A stretch of 64,000 nt of DNA from Duganella alba (GTDB taxonomy: Bacteria > Pseudomonadota > Gammaproteobacteria > Burkholderiales > Burkholderiaceae_D), in contig NZ_WKJN01000003.1 in the NCBI RefSeq assembly GCF_009674495.1, positions 1 to 64,000 of the forward strand, written 5' to 3'. The notes beneath the pieces are model-generated. The model did no database searches. It saw nothing but the letters and a program-made list of their open reading frames with translations, and was not told where the DNA came from. This document shows, piece by piece, positions 61,094 to 64,000 of the stretch. The position numbers and the translations under genes were made by a program. The first letter of the stretch is position 1, and every line of letters begins with the position of its first letter.

Positions 61094-61879
61094 TCAGGTC
61101 GGTTTGAACTCTACGTCGAGCTTGCGCAACTCGTCGCACAATTGAATGAAGGCCGTGGCCGTCTGCACCGGCTCGCCTTTGACGCCAAGCTCGATATGGC
61201 GCCGCGTGTTGGCGTCGCCCACGCTCGGCAGGCTGAACACTTTGACGCGCGGATACTGGTTCTCCAGCGCCACCATCAGCGGCGTCAATGCCGATTCGGC
61301 CGCCTCGTACACCAGCACCGACTGTTCCAGGCGCGGCTCGCGGTTGAACAGGTCGGCGTAGTGGTTGTCCAGCACCCACTCCAGCATCGGCCACGCCATC
61401 ACCGGGAAGCCCGGCACAAAATAATGCTTGTGCAGCGCGAAGCCGGCGATGTTGTTGTACGGATTGGGGATCAGCGCCGCGCCCTCGGCGAACTCGGCCA
61501 TTTTGAGGCGGTGCAGGTTCTCGGCCGAATTCAGGTCGGCGACCTGGCCGGCTTCCTGCGCCATCTGCACGATGCGCTGCTGGATGTTGAGCTTGCCCTG
61601 CTCGTGCAGCACCAGCGGCAGGCCCAGCGCATCGGCGGCGGCCTGGCGCGTGTGGTCGTCCGGCGTGGCGCCGATGCCGCCGCAGCACAGCACGATGTCG
61701 TCGGTGGCGAAGGTGCGCTTGAGCGTGGCGGTGATGCGCGCCGGATCGTCCGGCAGCACCTCGGCCCACGTCAGCTGCAGGCCGCGTGCCGCCAGCATCT
61801 GCACAACTTTGGGGAAATGCTGGTCGACGCGCCTGCCGGACAGGATTTCGTCGCCAATGATGATGAGTCCGATTGCCAT
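61094..61879 (-). CDS. CinA-like molybdopterin-binding-domain protein
   Basis: This 261-residue protein consists of the MoCF-biosynthesis/CinA N-terminal domain: IIGDEILSGRRVDQHFP (7-23), VLCCGGIGATPDDHTRQAAA (62-81), and a later PNPYNNIAGFALHKHYFVPG stretch. It lacks the C-terminal nicotinamide-nucleotide amidase domain of full-length CinA, as in the short COG1058 proteins, some of which hydrolyse ADP-ribose or related nucleotides. The reaction here is not established. It is the last gene of a four-gene operon, three bases after the EI24-family gene. Confidence 0.87.
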   Translation of the reverse strand: MAIGLIIIGDEILSGRRVDQHFPKVVQMLAARGLQLTWAEVLPDDPARITATLKRTFATDDIVLCCGGIGATPDDHTRQAAADALGLPLVLHEQGKLNIQQRIVQMAQEAGQVADLNSAENLHRLKMAEFAEGAALIPNPYNNIAGFALHKHYFVPGFPVMAWPMLEWVLDNHYADLFNREPRLEQSVLVYEAAESALTPLMVALENQYPRVKVFSLPSVGDANTRRHIELGVKGEPVQTATAFIQLCDELRKLDVEFKPT

Positions 61880-61882
61880 TGC

Positions 61883-62695
61883 CTACTCCTTTTCGATGAC
61901 TTCCTGAGCCCGCAAACGCGCCAGCGCATCCAGGCAATAATACGCAAACCACAGGCCGGTGAAGATAAAAATCAGCACATACAGCCAGATCGACACCGCC
62001 GCCAGGAACGGGAACATGACCACCGCCATCACGCCGCTCAACCAGATCGCGCCCGGCAGCGCGCCGGCGGCGCCCGACACCACGCCGATGATCAGCAGCC
62101 GCCAGCGGTGCTCGCTCAAGATCTGGCGCCGCTCTTCGGCGCTGGCGTAGTCGGCCAGCGTGTCGTAGACCATCACGCGGCAGGTCAGCCAGCCCCACAG
62201 CAGCGCCTGCACCACCACCGCCAGCGGCGGGAAGGCGTACAGCGGCAGCGTCAGTATCCACAGGCCGATGAAGATCGCCATGCCGCCCAGCGCCACGCCG
62301 ATGCTGCCGATGATCGAGCCGCCATGGCGCTGCTCCAGCTGCGGATAATGGCGCAGGCCGACGTGGCGGCCGATCAGCGGCATCGCCACCACGCCGATGA
62401 AGACCAGCGCGGTCAGTATCATCAGCGGCAGCAGCGCCAGCATGGCGATCAGCGGCACCACCACCGCCGTCAGCGTGCCCAGGCCCAGGCTGCGCAGCCA
62501 GCTGGTGCTGGTCGAGAACAGATTATGCTCGGTGAACAGCGCATGCAGATAATCGATCAGCGGTTGCAGGCCGAAATACAGCGCGGCCGCCCACACCGCC
62601 AGCGCCAGCAGAAACGGCGCGATACTCATCAACAGCATCTTGCCATGCCACTGGGACAAAAACGCCCGTCCCCATGTGCGGAACACTGCCCCCAT
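61883..62695 (-). CDS. EI24-family (CysZ-like) membrane protein
   Basis: The 270-residue integral membrane protein has about six hydrophobic segments and the EI24/CysZ-type start (FLSQWHGKMLLMSIAPFLL). CysZ members import sulfate, but the family also includes proteins of unknown role, and this is not beside cys genes. Its ATG overlaps the last base of the fatty-acid-hydroxylase stop (TGATG), so it is translationally coupled within the operon. I assign family only. Confidence 0.83.
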   Translation of the reverse strand: MGAVFRTWGRAFLSQWHGKMLLMSIAPFLLALAVWAAALYFGLQPLIDYLHALFTEHNLFSTSTSWLRSLGLGTLTAVVVPLIAMLALLPLMILTALVFIGVVAMPLIGRHVGLRHYPQLEQRHGGSIIGSIGVALGGMAIFIGLWILTLPLYAFPPLAVVVQALLWGWLTCRVMVYDTLADYASAEERRQILSEHRWRLLIIGVVSGAAGALPGAIWLSGVMAVVMFPFLAAVSIWLYVLIFIFTGLWFAYYCLDALARLRAQEVIEKE

Positions 62696-63636
62696 CAGAC
62701 CACATCCTTTCTTGCGTATTCAATCATGCGTTTGAGGCCCAGCCATTGCTGCGACCAGAACCCGCGTCCGTACTCGCGCCCGCTCAGCTGGTCGCGGATG
62801 CCGGTGGCGACGAACCGCGGCGTAAAGTCGGCGGTGCGGAACAGGATATCCCACACCGGCAGCAGCACCGCAAAATTGCAGCCGCCCTGGCCGGCGCCGA
62901 TCGCGTGGTGCATGCGGTGGTAGCGCGGCGACACCAGCAGCCGCTCGCCGAGCCAGCCGAAATGAATCCGCACATTCGCATGTTGCAGGCTTTGCAGGAT
63001 GCGCGACACCGACACCAGCAGCACGTACTGCGCCGGCTCGACGCCGATGCACAGCGCGATCACGCCCATGTAGACATCGCGCAGCAGGTCGTCGAGGACG
63101 TGGTTGCGGTCGTCGCTCCACAGATTCATGTTCTGCTGGCTGTGGTGCAGGCCGTGCAGCGCCCACCACCAGTTGAACTTGTGCGAGGCGCGGTGATACC
63201 AGTAATCGCAGAAATCCAGCACCACGAAATACACCGCGAACGCGCCCAGCGGGCCGATGCCGGGCCACAGCGTTTCCAGGTTGAACGGATGGAAACCGTC
63301 AAAGCGCAGCCAGCCGGCGATGCTGTCCATCAGCGGATCGAGCGTGAAGAAGATCAGCAGCGAGAACACGCCGATGCGGTGCAGCACCGTGTAGAGGAAG
63401 TCGTTCCAGCGCGCGCGCGGATCGGTGATCTGCTGCGCCGGGATCAGCGCTTCCAGCGGCCGCAGCACCAGGAACAGCAGCGCCAGTTCCAGCATGCCGA
63501 TCAGCAGCCATTCCGTGCCTTCGAACGCGTCCTCGACAAAGGCGCCGAAGCCGAGCTGGAACACCAGCGGCTGGATCACGGTTTCGAACAACCAGCCCTG
63601 GGCCACGCCCAGCCAGTCGGAGAGGGTTTCTGTCAT
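62695..63636 (-). CDS. Sterol desaturase/fatty-acid hydroxylase family membrane protein
   Basis: The start is ATG 63636 (MTETLSDWLGV), overlapping the stop of the upstream deacetylase gene as ATGA; a GTG at 63675 would read through that gene's end. The 313-residue membrane di-iron protein has the histidine boxes YHRASH (147-152), HGLHH (161-165) and HRMHH (240-244) among hydrophobic segments. Such enzymes hydroxylate or desaturate lipids with molecular oxygen. The substrate here is unknown; bacterial homologues act on fatty acids, hopanoids, carotenoids or ornithine lipids. Confidence 0.9.
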   Translation of the reverse strand: MTETLSDWLGVAQGWLFETVIQPLVFQLGFGAFVEDAFEGTEWLLIGMLELALLFLVLRPLEALIPAQQITDPRARWNDFLYTVLHRIGVFSLLIFFTLDPLMDSIAGWLRFDGFHPFNLETLWPGIGPLGAFAVYFVVLDFCDYWYHRASHKFNWWWALHGLHHSQQNMNLWSDDRNHVLDDLLRDVYMGVIALCIGVEPAQYVLLVSVSRILQSLQHANVRIHFGWLGERLLVSPRYHRMHHAIGAGQGGCNFAVLLPVWDILFRTADFTPRFVATGIRDQLSGREYGRGFWSQQWLGLKRMIEYARKDVV

Positions 63637-64000
63637 TTCTTGTAGTCCGGATGCGCGCGCAGCGTGGCAAAGCACATGCCCTTCTGTTCCAGCCCGCTGA
63701 TCAGCGGTTCCAGATTGGCCGGCGCCCAGGCATCCTTGCGCGACCAGATGCCCATGTGGATCAGCACGATATCGCCGCCGCGCAGGTCGCGCAACGACTT
63801 TTGCAGAAGTACCGTATTCGGATACTTTTCGCTCGGCAGTTCGTCGCCCGAGAAGCCGGCCGGCGACCAGCCCACGTGCGCATAGCCGCAGCTTTTGCCG
63901 ATCTCCAGCAGGCGCGGCGAGGTATGGCCGGCCGGCGCGCGCCAGAACGGATCGAGATGCTTGCCGGTCAGTTCGACAAAGCGCTGGTCGACGCGCTGCA
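63633..64000 (-). CDS. Polysaccharide deacetylase family protein (C-terminal part)
   Basis: The gene enters from the right edge; 121 residues of the C-terminus are visible. They match the end of a NodB-type deacetylase: FWRAPAGHTSPRLLE is motif 3 with its Arg, HVGWSPAGFSGDEL is motif 4 with the Trp, and GDIVLIHMG is motif 5 with the His. The zinc-binding His/Asp of motifs 1 and 2 lie outside the window, so activity cannot be judged. It overlaps the fatty-acid-hydroxylase gene by four bases and is part of the same operon. The substrate may be peptidoglycan or an exopolysaccharide. Confidence 0.85.
   Translation of the reverse strand, partial: QRVDQRFVELTGKHLDPFWRAPAGHTSPRLLEIGKSCGYAHVGWSPAGFSGDELPSEKYPNTVLLQKSLRDLRGGDIVLIHMGIWSRKDAWAPANLEPLISGLEQKGMCFATLRAHPDYKK

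Overview
The window is high-GC chromosomal DNA of a betaproteobacterium, most likely Oxalobacteraceae (Massilia/Duganella/Janthinobacterium group). The basis is the glnA-DUF4124-ntrB-ntrC block, the scpB gene followed by an Ala/Lys-rich gene start, the tkt-gap pair, a DedA-rhodanese fusion and the number of large TonB-dependent receptors. The assignment is inference from gene content and order. I found no tRNA, rRNA, CRISPR array, prophage or insertion sequence, so the region looks like stable core genome with an outer-membrane-receptor accessory layer.

Layout. 1-9 kb (minus strand): start of a probable rluB, scpB, glk with a LacI-type palindrome upstream, a DedA-rhodanese fusion, and a four-gene peptide-type ABC importer operon (binding protein, two permeases, double ATPase; genes overlap by ATGA). 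9.3-22.8 kb: four TonB-dependent receptors on the plus strand, two of them tandem paralogues of equal length. They are interrupted by a 44-residue small ORF and by aroG, which is preceded by a clear aromatic-rich leader peptide and attenuator. 22.9-29.4 kb (minus): yhdP-nitrilase-tldD. 29.5-32.8 kb (plus): glnE and a secreted Cache protein. 33-39.2 kb (minus): tkt-gap and an Oar-like receptor. 39.6-46 kb: a Sel1-type periplasmic protein, rsmE, an FAD dehydrogenase and a sixth receptor. 46-50.7 kb: corA and a mirror-image block of two short-chain dehydrogenases, each divergent from an AraC-type regulator. 50.7-56.2 kb: ntrC, ntrB, a DUF4124 protein, glnA with a sigma-54 promoter and two NtrC sites, and a rhodanese. 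56.2-64 kb (minus): an orphan membrane-anchored TAXI protein, an unusual class A penicillin-binding protein, and a four-gene operon (polysaccharide deacetylase, fatty-acid hydroxylase family, EI24 family, CinA-like).

How the genes connect. Nitrogen control is unusually complete: GlnE modifies GlnA post-translationally, while NtrB/NtrC control its transcription through the sites seen at 55.47-55.64 kb. Central carbon genes (glk, tkt, gap) sit near aroG, which draws on erythrose-4-phosphate made by transketolase. Six TonB-dependent receptors in 64 kb, none beside a sigma/anti-sigma pair or an inner-membrane importer dedicated to it, point to a scavenging lifestyle, but their substrates cannot be read from the sequence.

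The most notable observations are the Phe/Tyr/Trp-rich leader and terminator in front of aroG, a pair of ~65 bp structured dispersed repeats, a probable small RNA opposite the scpB promoter region, an isolated 44-residue gene between terminators, and a conserved gene head shared by four receptors.
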